Shown here in pieces: positions 8,212 through 16,037 of a stretch of 64,000 nucleotides of DNA. Every line of letters starts with the position of its first letter. Within the stretch, counting starts at the first letter, position 1. A program made the translations under genes and the position numbers. The notes under the pieces were generated by a model, which saw nothing but the letters and a program-made list of their open reading frames with translations, did not search any database and was not told the origin of the DNA. Source of the DNA: Planctomycetota bacterium (GTDB taxonomy: Bacteria; Planctomycetota; Planctomycetia; Planctomycetales; Planctomycetaceae); NCBI GenBank assembly GCA_018242525.1, contig JAFEBS010000008.1, forward strand, positions 154,824 to 218,823. Reading direction: 5' to 3'.

Positions 8212-10569
8212 TCACTTGCCGGACAATGACACATTTGATGACGTGCTCGATCCCGATCCAAACGCCTGAGTCAACAGATTGCTTTGCGACTGCAGGTTGG
8301 CCATCACGGTTTCCATGGACGCAAACTGGCGCATCAGCGCCGCCTGCTGCAGATTCATTGCCGTTGTCTGGGTCGTGACGTCGTTCTGTGCCGACTGAAT
8401 CTGTTTGGTGAATTGAGCACCAATTAAAGTGATCTGCCCACTAACGGGATCCAGCATGCTGTTCAATTGATCGTACAGGTTGGCCGCCAGACCCCGGGTC
8501 ACGGTCATGGTCGAGTCCGTTCCTCCCACGGCAATCTGGGACGGAGTCAGCGAGACCACAATACTGAGTCCCGCGGTATTCGAGTTGCCTGTGTTGCCGG
8601 ACAGAATCTGTCCGGTTCCCGTCGCCGCTTCGGTCACACCGTTGACAACGAATGAACCGGCAACATCCGTCCCTGTCGATGATTCAGTACCGCTGTAGCC
8701 CAAGGCCGACAGCGCATTTCCCGAATTCACACTGACCGTCGAAGCGGTTCCGTAGCGACCGGATGTGATGACCAGCTTGCCCGCATCCAGCGACACGGAA
8801 ACAGAACTTCCGCCAGGCTGCACTGCAGCATTGATCTCGGTCTGCAACTCGTTGGCCAGTCCCTGGCTGGTGTACGTCCCCGAAGCCAGGGTGATGGTAC
8901 TGCTGGGTTTGCCATCGACCGTCAGAACCAGCGTGTTGTTTGTGCTGTCAATCACTGTGCTGGCGGCAATCGGATTGCTGCCGCTGATGGATGCCTGCTG
9001 CGCTGCCTGGGTGATATGGACTGTGTACGGAGTTGCACTCGACCTGGTCGTGGAATCGGCGGTGGCAAACTGGACGCCGGTGGAACTGGATGTCCCCGAC
9101 AGGCCAAACAGCGTTTTCACGCTATTGAAACTGACCCCGGCCACGTTTCCATTGAGGACGTTGTTCAACTGTGTCGAGTCGATCTGGAGTTGACCGTTGG
9201 CGTCGGGCGAAATCCCCAAGGCTCCCAACCGGTTGACCTGTGAAGGCAGGTCGGGCGAGATCGCCAGCAGCAACTGCTCGACCTGGCTCCGTAACCCCCG
9301 GACTGACGAAACGGTATTCAGCGGTCCGGCCGTCCCGGCGGCGTTGCCGGTTCCGGGTGTGTATTTGGTTTGCGTATCAATATATGAGGCGAAGTCGTTG
9401 TAATCGTTGACGAAGTTTTTGATCTGATCGGCGATGCCGCTGACGTCGTTGGCAACATTGATCTGCACGGTTTTTGCCGGATCGGCCGCCTGCAGTTTGA
9501 TGGAGACACCCGGCACCAGGTTCGTCACGGTATTCGACGAATTCGAGATTGTGACCGCCCCGGAGCCGGAACCGATCTGCACCTGGGCATCCGTCGCCGC
9601 CTGGACCAGCGGGGAAAAGACCCCCACAGAGAATTTGTCACCCGTCGTGAGAGACCCGGCAGCGAATTGAACCGTAACGCCATCGACCACGGTCAAATTC
9701 GAATTCACATCTGACGGATTGACCGTGATCGTACCAGTCTGTGTACCACTACTGTTGGAATACGCCAGTTGAATGCCGGCGTCGGTTCCGACCGTGCCAC
9801 CGTTGGTCACGGAAAACGTGAACGTATCGTTGCTGCTCCCGGTGTATCCGCCGGCTCCGGCATTCGAGGTAACGACCGATGTTCCAGAGAAGGCGGGATC
9901 GGTGACTGCCGGACCGATTTCGGACGTGGCGAAATTGGGTTGGACGTCCGTCCCGCTGCTGGCCGCCAGGTTGTTTGTGATCCGGATCGAGTTTGCGACA
10001 CCGGTGCTGTTGGATGTCAGCATCAGGCGATAGGGCTGGGTGCGCGGATCGGTGGAGCCCGTGTTGACAATTGTCGCGGTGACTCCGATACCGGCATTGT
10101 TGATCGCCGTCGCCAGGCCACTGAGAGTATTGTTGCTCGAATCGATGTTCAGAGTCGCCGATTGGGAACCGGCCTGAATCTGAAAATCTCCCTGGGTGAT
10201 CTTCGCACTGGGATCTGCAAATCCCTGGGACGCGAGTTGATTCGACTGGGCCAGCGCCAGGACTTTCAGACTGGTGACTCCCGCTTGTGCACCGGTTCCG
10301 ACGGCGGCGGTGACGAGGTCGGTGTTGCTCGACGTGACCGACTTGTTGTCAAACACGCTTCCCTGGGGTTGGGCCAATTGATTGGCAGCCGTCATCAGGG
10401 TTTGCAGTCGAGTTTGGATGCCTTGAAAGGCCGTCTGCTGCTGCGTGTCTTTCTGAACCGTCTGGTTGAGCAGGTTGATGCGTTGCTGGTTGAATCGCAG
10501 CAGGTTCTGTACGAGCGCGGTGGTGTTCAGTCCGGAGGCCAGTCCGCTGAAACTGATGTTGGATGACAT
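8212..10569 (-). CDS. fliD: Flagellar filament cap protein FliD (hook-associated protein 2)
   Basis: 785 residues, much longer than the roughly 470 of enterobacterial FliD. The N terminus (FSGLASGLNTTALVQNLL) is the conserved FliD_N motif, and the C-terminal region ends in coiled coil (about 690-765). The extra length is in the variable exposed middle: Ser/Thr/Gly-rich beta domains, including Flagellin_IN-like units with TPYTVHITQAAQQASI and ITLASGTYTSQGLANELQ (about 515-570). It caps the growing filament and may be surface-exposed or adhesive. It lies between fliC and fliS in one transcription unit. Cys is absent, as usual for flagellar axial proteins. Confidence 0.93.
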   Translation of the reverse strand: MSSNISFSGLASGLNTTALVQNLLRFNQQRINLLNQTVQKDTQQQTAFQGIQTRLQTLMTAANQLAQPQGSVFDNKSVTSSNTDLVTAAVGTGAQAGVTSLKVLALAQSNQLASQGFADPSAKITQGDFQIQAGSQSATLNIDSSNNTLSGLATAINNAGIGVTATIVNTGSTDPRTQPYRLMLTSNSTGVANSIRITNNLAASSGTDVQPNFATSEIGPAVTDPAFSGTSVVTSNAGAGGYTGSSNDTFTFSVTNGGTVGTDAGIQLAYSNSSGTQTGTITVNPSDVNSNLTVVDGVTVQFAAGSLTTGDKFSVGVFSPLVQAATDAQVQIGSGSGAVTISNSSNTVTNLVPGVSIKLQAADPAKTVQINVANDVSGIADQIKNFVNDYNDFASYIDTQTKYTPGTGNAAGTAGPLNTVSSVRGLRSQVEQLLLAISPDLPSQVNRLGALGISPDANGQLQIDSTQLNNVLNGNVAGVSFNSVKTLFGLSGTSSSTGVQFATADSTTRSSATPYTVHITQAAQQASISGSNPIAASTVIDSTNNTLVLTVDGKPSSTITLASGTYTSQGLANELQTEINAAVQPGGSSVSVSLDAGKLVITSGRYGTASTVSVNSGNALSALGYSGTESSTGTDVAGSFVVNGVTEAATGTGQILSGNTGNSNTAGLSIVVSLTPSQIAVGGTDSTMTVTRGLAANLYDQLNSMLDPVSGQITLIGAQFTKQIQSAQNDVTTQTTAMNLQQAALMRQFASMETVMANLQSQSNLLTQAFGSGSSTSSNVSLSGK

Positions 10570-10604
10570 GGCAACAACCCGGTCTAAAGGGCAATTGTCC
10601 GCGT

Positions 10605-10644
10605 CGGATCAAAATCCAAAGGGAGCACTGCTCTCGCAGGCTCC
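10605..10644 (-). terminator. Probable intrinsic terminator downstream of fliC
   Basis: On the minus strand GGGAGCCTGC pairs with GCAGTGCTCCC (one bulged base) around a four-base loop, then runs into TTTGGATTTT. It lies in the 111-base spacer between fliC and fliD, so it may limit read-through and leave flagellin as the most abundant message. Confidence 0.6.
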
Positions 10645-10680
10645 CTTGGTTCTTGATCAATCCATTCCGATCACCCGGTA

Positions 10681-11508
10681 TTACTGACCACGCAGCAAGC
10701 TCAGGATGGACTGGTTGCTCTGGTTGGCCATGCCGAGGACCGTCGAAGCGGCCTGTTGACGGATGTTTTCGCTGGTGTAGTTCGCGACTTCCGTCTGGTA
10801 GTTGGTATCGGTCAGAATCGACTTGGCCTGTTGCAGGTTTGTCAATTGCGACTGATTGTTGTTCTGAGTCGCGGTCAATGTACCGGCCGTGAAGGCTCCA
10901 AGGTCACCGCGGGCGGAAGCGACTGTGCCGATTGCAGCGTCAATGGCGGTCAACGCGGCCGTGGCACCCGCAGCAGTCGTCAAGTCGATGGCATTGACGC
11001 CCAGCGTGGTGGAGTCGGACTTGGCAATTGTCAGGTTGGCGGTCTGGCCCGAGAAGGCACCGGTCTGGAACTGCGCGGCCGTGAACGTTCCGTCGAGCAG
11101 GGCGACCGTTCCGAACTTGGTGGTTGACGCAATGTTGTCGATCGAGGTCAGCAGTTTCGTGGCACTCGCCTGATTGGCGGCCAGCGACGAGGCACTTTGG
11201 GTCGCGGTGTTTGCCGAGTTCGCGGCCAGGTTACGAACCTGGACCAGCAAATCGTTGATGTTCGACAGCGATGAATCCGCGGTTTGAACCAGAGCGGTGC
11301 CAGTCTGGATGTTCTGGATCGATTGTTGCAAACCGGAGATCTGGGCGTTTTCCATCGATGACGTCACCAGGCCGGCTGGATTGTCGGCGGCACTGTTGAT
11401 CTGCAGGCCGGTCGACAACCGCTGCAAAGCCGTGTTCATGCGCGTCTGGCTCGCCTGCAGATTGTTCTGTGCAACAAGCGAATTCATGTTTGTGTTGACT
11501 GAAAGCAT
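10681..11508 (-). CDS. fliC: Flagellin
   Basis: 275 residues, a short flagellin. The conserved N-terminal D0/D1 (residues 1-140, beginning MLSVNTNMNSLVAQNNLQ, with LSTGLQINSAADNPAG) and C-terminal D1/D0 (about 195-275, with TSENIRQQAASTVLGMANQ and the end SILSLLRGQ) are both complete. The central D2/D3 region is small, about 50 residues, so the filament surface is minimal. No Cys is present. GAGGAA stands 7 bases ahead of the ATG, a strong ribosome site that fits high expression. It is first in the fliC-fliD-fliS group, with the flgM-like gene 260 bases upstream. Confidence 0.95.
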   Translation of the reverse strand: MLSVNTNMNSLVAQNNLQASQTRMNTALQRLSTGLQINSAADNPAGLVTSSMENAQISGLQQSIQNIQTGTALVQTADSSLSNINDLLVQVRNLAANSANTATQSASSLAANQASATKLLTSIDNIASTTKFGTVALLDGTFTAAQFQTGAFSGQTANLTIAKSDSTTLGVNAIDLTTAAGATAALTAIDAAIGTVASARGDLGAFTAGTLTATQNNNQSQLTNLQQAKSILTDTNYQTEVANYTSENIRQQAASTVLGMANQSNQSILSLLRGQ

Positions 11509-11768
11509 TCGTGTGTTCCTCGCTGTGGTGTTCTCGAACGGTGATGGTTATCCAAGCCCGGGAGAAGATGCCTGCTTGGACATCTCGAACGTCCCCTGCC
11601 CACAGAGAGATATCGAAGCAAATTCCGACAACTTGCTCCGCACTTGCTGAAAAACTGCCGAACCGCAGATTTTTCCTGAAGATTACGACCGGCAGCGTCG
11701 GACAAGTCCCGCGCGACTGCCTGATTGTGGTAATCGATGGAGACAGCAGAACAGGGCTCGCCTGCGAA
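11509..11768. promoter_or_regulatory. Upstream region of flagellin, promoter not resolved
   Basis: 260 bases separate the flgM-like gene from fliC on the minus strand; the flagellin promoter must lie here unless the genes are co-transcribed. I looked for sigma-28 (TAAA-N15-GCCGATAA) and sigma-54 (GG-N10-GC) patterns and found no convincing match. The placement is inference from gene order only. Confidence 0.3.
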
Positions 11769-12068
11769 TTACCGGCCGATGAAGCTGGCCAGATCCGCGA
11801 GGATTGCTTCGGCCGTCTTTTCGGCGGCGTCGCGCGAAAGGAATTCACCGCGACTTAAGCGCCGTCGTACCTCTTCGATAACTTCCGGCCGAACATCGGG
11901 GATGTCATGCAGCGAGCTGACCAGAGTGGCGGCTTCGGACGAGACCACTGACTCCGATTCGGACGAGGAATCGGATTGCGCCCTGGATGCAGACGAAGAC
12001 CCCTGTACCGGTCGTCCGACCTTTCGTCCCTGAACGGGCCCGCCTTGGAAGCCAGGATCGATTCGCAT
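11769..12068 (-). CDS. flgM: FlgM-like anti-sigma-28 factor
   Basis: 99 residues. FlgM binds the flagellar sigma factor and holds late genes off until the hook is complete. The C-terminal half (about 55-99) carries the recognisable pattern: PDVRPEVIEEVRRRLSRGEF followed by AAEKTAEAILADL, matching the FlgM sigma-binding helices. The N-terminal half is a disordered Ser/Gly/Arg-rich stretch (SSSASRAQSDSSSESES). Position directly upstream of fliC supports the call. No sigma-28 gene is in the window, so the partner is elsewhere. The call rests on a short motif, hence moderate confidence. Confidence 0.72.
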   Translation of the reverse strand: MRIDPGFQGGPVQGRKVGRPVQGSSSASRAQSDSSSESESVVSSEAATLVSSLHDIPDVRPEVIEEVRRRLSRGEFLSRDAAEKTAEAILADLASFIGR

Positions 12069-12183
12069 GCTATCACCCCAGCCTGATCGTGCCGACGATG
12101 AGATTCAGAACGAAAGTATTTGCTCTTGGTAAACGGCGAGGCATATTTGCTGGTTCGGGGTCTTTGGTCAAGGTCAATTTGCA

Positions 12184-14328
12184 ATGTCAGAAATACCGGA
12201 ACAGAACGATCAGCCCGCCGACTCGGCACCCCTCAGCACACCCATCGTCGGGTCGGGCCTCGTTTCACTCGTGGCGGTCGTCCTCGGCGTATTCCCGATC
12301 GCCCTGGGGATTGGGTTCACGCTGCAAACACCCGTGGCACCACCGGCCACGCTGACTGCCGCGGAAGAGCCCCCTCCCCCCGAAATCCCGAACAAGATCC
12401 AGACCCCCGACCGGCATCTGGCCGGACCCGACCGGTCGAAGGGGGATGAATTGCTGCGCGACGGACGCTATGAAGCGGCCCTGCACCTTTATAGATCGTT
12501 GGGAAACCCCGATTCCTTGCAGGTTCCCCCAGAATTGGCCCTCAGAATCGCCCTTTGCGAAGAAGGGTTGGGATTGTGGGATGAGTCCCTGGCGACGTAT
12601 CGGTCCGTGGCCAGTTCCAATCATCCCATTCTCGTCACACTGGCGATCTTCGGACAAAGTCGAGTCTGGTTGAAATTGAATGACTTCGATACCGCCGAAC
12701 CACTGCTGCGTTCGATCTTGTTGCAATCGGCCGATCGTCATTGCCACCCGTCCGAGATGGTTGCGGAAGTGACGCTGGCGTATGCGGTCACCCTCGCGGA
12801 GATGAATCTGGCGCAGTTCACTTCGACACCCACTGCCGGATTGATGCCCGTCGGGAATCAGCTGGAATGGTCAATCGGCGAAACACTGAAATGGGCCGAT
12901 TCCAAACCGCCGAATTCCGCTCCGGTGGAACCCGAACTGGTGGTGCAATCACCCGAAGTTCCGCCGCCTGCCGAAGAAAGTCTGGCACCGGCGGATGTCG
13001 TGACCGGTAAAGAGGCATTTGCTCGAGTGCTGCACGTCGTCGCCCATCGCCAACCGCTATCGCAGGTCGTATCCAGAATGGTCCAGGAATGTGGACTGCA
13101 ATTGCAATGGTCAGATGCCGTGCGGGACCGGGCGACCGCGCGGAACTTGAGTTTGAACATGAACGAACTTCCGCTGAGTATCCTCCTGACAGCAATCTGT
13201 GAAGAGATCGGCTGCCAGTGGACGTTTCAACACCTGACGAAAACCATCACCATCACGGACAACGCCACCCAACGTGAACTGCGGGAAGTCAGCGCGACGG
13301 CGTTGACCGGAGCCATGACCGCGTTTCCAGACCACCGCCTGACTCGCTCGGCCAAGTTTGCCGTCGCTCAACTGTCTGCCGCCGACGGACAGATCGAAGA
13401 GATGGCCCAGGGGTACTCATCATTGATCGATCGGACAACTTCAACTTTGACCGTTCGAGCGGCCTTCAATGCAGCGCTGGCCTTTCATCAACTGGGAGAC
13501 CTGCGGCGAACCTGCGAATCGCTGGAAGTTGTGATCCATGGGGCACCCGGAAACGAGCTCTATACTCAATCTCTGATTCTGTACGGTCGTACCTTGATGG
13601 ATCTTGGTGATTACCGCGAGGCCGCATTTCAACTGAAGCGGGCCGCCGGATCACGTCACCTTCCGGAAGATCAAGCCCGCGCAGCCGTGTTTCTGGCGAT
13701 GGCTCAAATCCTGGGAGGTCGACCGCACGAGGCCGCTCAATCCTTGTTTGAGCATCGAATGCAGTTCCAGGACCGATCGGTTCGAAGTGCGGCGGCTTTG
13801 ATGAATTCGATCGCCCGCTGGCAAACCTCGTCCGGAGTCTCCAGGACTCGTGAAGCGTCATTTCTGTATCGATCCGTGGCCGCCGTGGAGGCCGATTCAG
13901 ACTGGCTGGGGCTACCCGGTCAGTTTCTGCTGGGTCAGGCCATGAACGACGTGGGCTTGGAAGACCAGATGGTGGAACTTTATTCCCGGCTGCTGAATCA
14001 GGGTGTTGCCAGGGTCATGGAGCAGCAGATGAAGCTGGCGCTGGCCGACTACTGGCACGACCACGACCAGATCGACGCAGCAAAAACAACCTGGGCCAGT
14101 CTGTACGCACAGGATGGAATCGTCGCGCGGACGGCGGGGATGCGGCTGGCGGAATTGGCGCTTGAACAACACCTTCCCGGCCAGTGCCTGGAACTGTGCC
14201 GGGCGCTGCAAAAGTGTGAGGACACGCCCCGGGAAGAACTGCTGAAGCTGGCGGGTCGGGCCTATGAGCAGGCCGATCTGCCGTTGCTGGCGGCACAATG
14301 CTATGCCGGGAAATGGCCCTTGCCGTAG
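12184..14328 (+). CDS. TPR-repeat membrane protein with STN-like domain
   Basis: 714 residues. A cytoplasmic N-terminal segment of about 25 residues precedes one membrane helix (about 27-52), a Pro-rich linker, then TPR-like helical pairs (about 85-210). An STN-type (secretin/TonB short N-terminal) fold follows at about 280-365: it contains LSQVVSRMVQECGLQLQW, then LSLNMNELPLSILLTAICEE and a strand with KTITITDN. More TPR-like repeats run from about 370 to the end. STN domains are known from secretins and TonB receptors, where they sit in the periplasm. Its presence between TPR blocks suggests a periplasmic scaffold. The gene is followed by the TAXI-like gene 115 bases later on the same strand, perhaps in one unit. 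Confidence 0.7.
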   Translation: MSEIPEQNDQPADSAPLSTPIVGSGLVSLVAVVLGVFPIALGIGFTLQTPVAPPATLTAAEEPPPPEIPNKIQTPDRHLAGPDRSKGDELLRDGRYEAALHLYRSLGNPDSLQVPPELALRIALCEEGLGLWDESLATYRSVASSNHPILVTLAIFGQSRVWLKLNDFDTAEPLLRSILLQSADRHCHPSEMVAEVTLAYAVTLAEMNLAQFTSTPTAGLMPVGNQLEWSIGETLKWADSKPPNSAPVEPELVVQSPEVPPPAEESLAPADVVTGKEAFARVLHVVAHRQPLSQVVSRMVQECGLQLQWSDAVRDRATARNLSLNMNELPLSILLTAICEEIGCQWTFQHLTKTITITDNATQRELREVSATALTGAMTAFPDHRLTRSAKFAVAQLSAADGQIEEMAQGYSSLIDRTTSTLTVRAAFNAALAFHQLGDLRRTCESLEVVIHGAPGNELYTQSLILYGRTLMDLGDYREAAFQLKRAAGSRHLPEDQARAAVFLAMAQILGGRPHEAAQSLFEHRMQFQDRSVRSAAALMNSIARWQTSSGVSRTREASFLYRSVAAVEADSDWLGLPGQFLLGQAMNDVGLEDQMVELYSRLLNQGVARVMEQQMKLALADYWHDHDQIDAAKTTWASLYAQDGIVARTAGMRLAELALEQHLPGQCLELCRALQKCEDTPREELLKLAGRAYEQADLPLLAAQCYAGKWPLP

Positions 14329-14443
14329 TACAATCCGAGTCCTGTGGCAGGCGGCTGGCCCCGTTTACTGGGCAAAGCAAGTCAAGCGACAGGGCGGAAC
14401 GACCAGGGTCAAAGGAGTTGCTGTCATTGAAAGGGAGCCGAGC

Positions 14444-15868
14444 GTGACCACGAGTTTGCGTCTGGAGATCGAGCCGGTCATCCGCAGTGCCGAACGACTT
14501 CGCGAAGAAATCCTGAAGCTTCTGCCCGAGCATCAGGGGTTGCCAGCCCTGGCGGCGGGCGTCGCTTCGGCGGCCCGGGCGGCCGAAACCGTCTCCCGGA
14601 ATCTGAAACGACCGTTTGGCATACATCGTCTGCCGTCGCTGTTTCTGGCGATCGCTCTGATTCTGCTTGTCGGCTGGCTGTATCGCGATTTCTTGAGCGT
14701 GACGCCCCTGACGATTTCCCTGCCAGATCGGGATGCCCAGGAATTGCGAGATCGGGTTTCGGGATCGCGACGGCTGCTCTTTAGACCCGTTATTGTTCGC
14801 GGCTCGCGGGAGTCCGCGCAAATGATCGCCGCCGATCAGGCCGATCTGGCATTCGTGCAGGGTGGGCTGCCGCTTCCATCAGACCTGCCCCGACTGGAGA
14901 TCCAGCAGCCCGAATACGTGTTGTGGTTCCTTCGGCAGAATGCCGCCGATGCCAGCCACGTTCGTCGGATCTTGACCTCGCTCTCCGGTGAAGGCAGTCA
15001 CACGGTCGCTCAGACCTTTATGAAGGCCTGGAAACTGGATGCTCAGGTGGAATATGTCCACGACTGGAAACGCCTGTACGACGACGAGCAGTACGTGATT
15101 CCCAACGACATTGATGCGGTGTTCGTGGTGAAAGATCCGTCGGATGATCAGACACTCACAGCGATCACTCATTTGGCCCGGGCGGGATTTCAACTGAGGT
15201 CACCCGATCTGGGATCGCGGGCGGCTCAACACGATTTCTTGAAGCCGGTGCCGATTCCTGCAGGGTATCTGCAAAGCCTGCCTCCGTTTCCCGCTGAACA
15301 GGTGCAGACGTATGCCGTCCCCACTTACCTGGTCGCACGACGCAATCTGAGCCCACGTCTGCTGGCCGTCGCGTCCGATTTGATCAACGGACGGCCGACG
15401 TCCATCACGGCCGGAAGTTTTGATGCCAACATTTCTGAGGCGAGCGAAATCTTCCAGGGGGTGGAAGCGTTCATGGGAATCCTGATCAACATCGCGCTGG
15501 CGTTCTTCGCTTTGCTGGGAATCGAGACGATGACCTACCGCAAGCAATTCCATGAATTGAATTCGCTGGTCAGCCTGATCAGCATGCACCAGAGTTCCAA
15601 AGATGTGCTGGGTCTGACCGATCCAAAACGCCGCCAGAACAATCTGCTGTACTTAAGCCTGTGCAGCGACCTGTTGGGCCTGGTCAGTTCCATCAGCGGT
15701 TACTACACGCAGGAGAATTCCTCGCTGCTGTTCAACAATCTGCCCGAGATTATCCATCAACGATGCGACGGGATGAAGATCAACATCCAGTTGAAGATTC
15801 TGCATGCGATGATTCAGACACCATCGTTGGAACCTGCTGCGGCTGAAGCATCGACTCCCCCGGGATGA
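14444..15868 (+). CDS. TAXI-family TRAP-like solute receptor, membrane anchored
   Basis: About 474 residues from GTG 14444, chosen because AAGGGAG lies 6-7 bases upstream and the open frame before it overlaps the previous gene. An N-terminal cytoplasmic part (about 1-65) and a membrane helix (about 66-85) precede a periplasmic binding-protein-like domain. That domain contains QMIAADQADLAFVQGG, LTSLSGEGSHTVAQTFMKAW and NDIDAVFVVKDPSDD, patterns typical of TAXI (TRAP-associated extracytoplasmic immunogenic) proteins. A second helix near residue 345 (ILINIALAFFALLGIE) leads to a C-terminal cytoplasmic region of about 110 residues. Normal TAXI proteins are free or lipid-anchored and work with a DctM-type permease, which is not present here. 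A sensory role is possible but is inference. Confidence 0.72.
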   Translation: MTTSLRLEIEPVIRSAERLREEILKLLPEHQGLPALAAGVASAARAAETVSRNLKRPFGIHRLPSLFLAIALILLVGWLYRDFLSVTPLTISLPDRDAQELRDRVSGSRRLLFRPVIVRGSRESAQMIAADQADLAFVQGGLPLPSDLPRLEIQQPEYVLWFLRQNAADASHVRRILTSLSGEGSHTVAQTFMKAWKLDAQVEYVHDWKRLYDDEQYVIPNDIDAVFVVKDPSDDQTLTAITHLARAGFQLRSPDLGSRAAQHDFLKPVPIPAGYLQSLPPFPAEQVQTYAVPTYLVARRNLSPRLLAVASDLINGRPTSITAGSFDANISEASEIFQGVEAFMGILINIALAFFALLGIETMTYRKQFHELNSLVSLISMHQSSKDVLGLTDPKRRQNNLLYLSLCSDLLGLVSSISGYYTQENSSLLFNNLPEIIHQRCDGMKINIQLKILHAMIQTPSLEPAAAEASTPPG

Positions 15869-15887
15869 TGCGGGCAACAGAAGAAAA

Positions 15888-15911
15888 GCCTGCGGCGAAA
15901 TCGCCGCAGGC
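15888..15911. terminator. Bidirectional hairpin between convergent genes
   Basis: GCCTGCGGCG (15888-15897) and CGCCGCAGGC (15902-15911) pair perfectly around an AAAT loop, 20 bases after the stop of the TAXI-like gene. The minus side is preceded by TTTT. This is a likely transcription terminator for the plus-strand unit and perhaps also for the converging PQQ gene. Confidence 0.65.
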
Positions 15912-15963
15912 CTGCGCCGGCGTTAGTAGCCGCCGGTTCTTCAGGTCGGATTGAGAGACGACA

Positions 15964-16009
15964 CCCGCGGCTAGCGCCTTGCGGCTCACAAAGTCAGTGC
16001 CATTGGGCG
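15964..16009. repeat. Dispersed family A repeat copy
   Basis: Matches 50050-50095 at about 44 of 46 positions and the first 42 bases of the window. It carries CGCGGCTAGCGCC, GCGGCTCAC and GCCATTGGGCG in the same order. Here it stands as a single arm without its inverted partner. It lies in the convergent gap between the TAXI-like gene and the PQQ gene. Confidence 0.75.
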
Positions 16010-16037
16010 TACGTCCTTCATAAAAATCGCAGTCAGA

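Noticed and set aside
9769..10566. Plus-strand open frame antisense to fliD
   Set aside because: Low-complexity, Gly/Arg-rich shadow of the Ser/Thr-rich fliD sequence.
11509..11768. Sigma-28 or sigma-54 promoter of fliC
   Set aside because: The best stretches lacked the required GG-N10-GC spacing or a GCCGATAA-type box, so I did not call a promoter.
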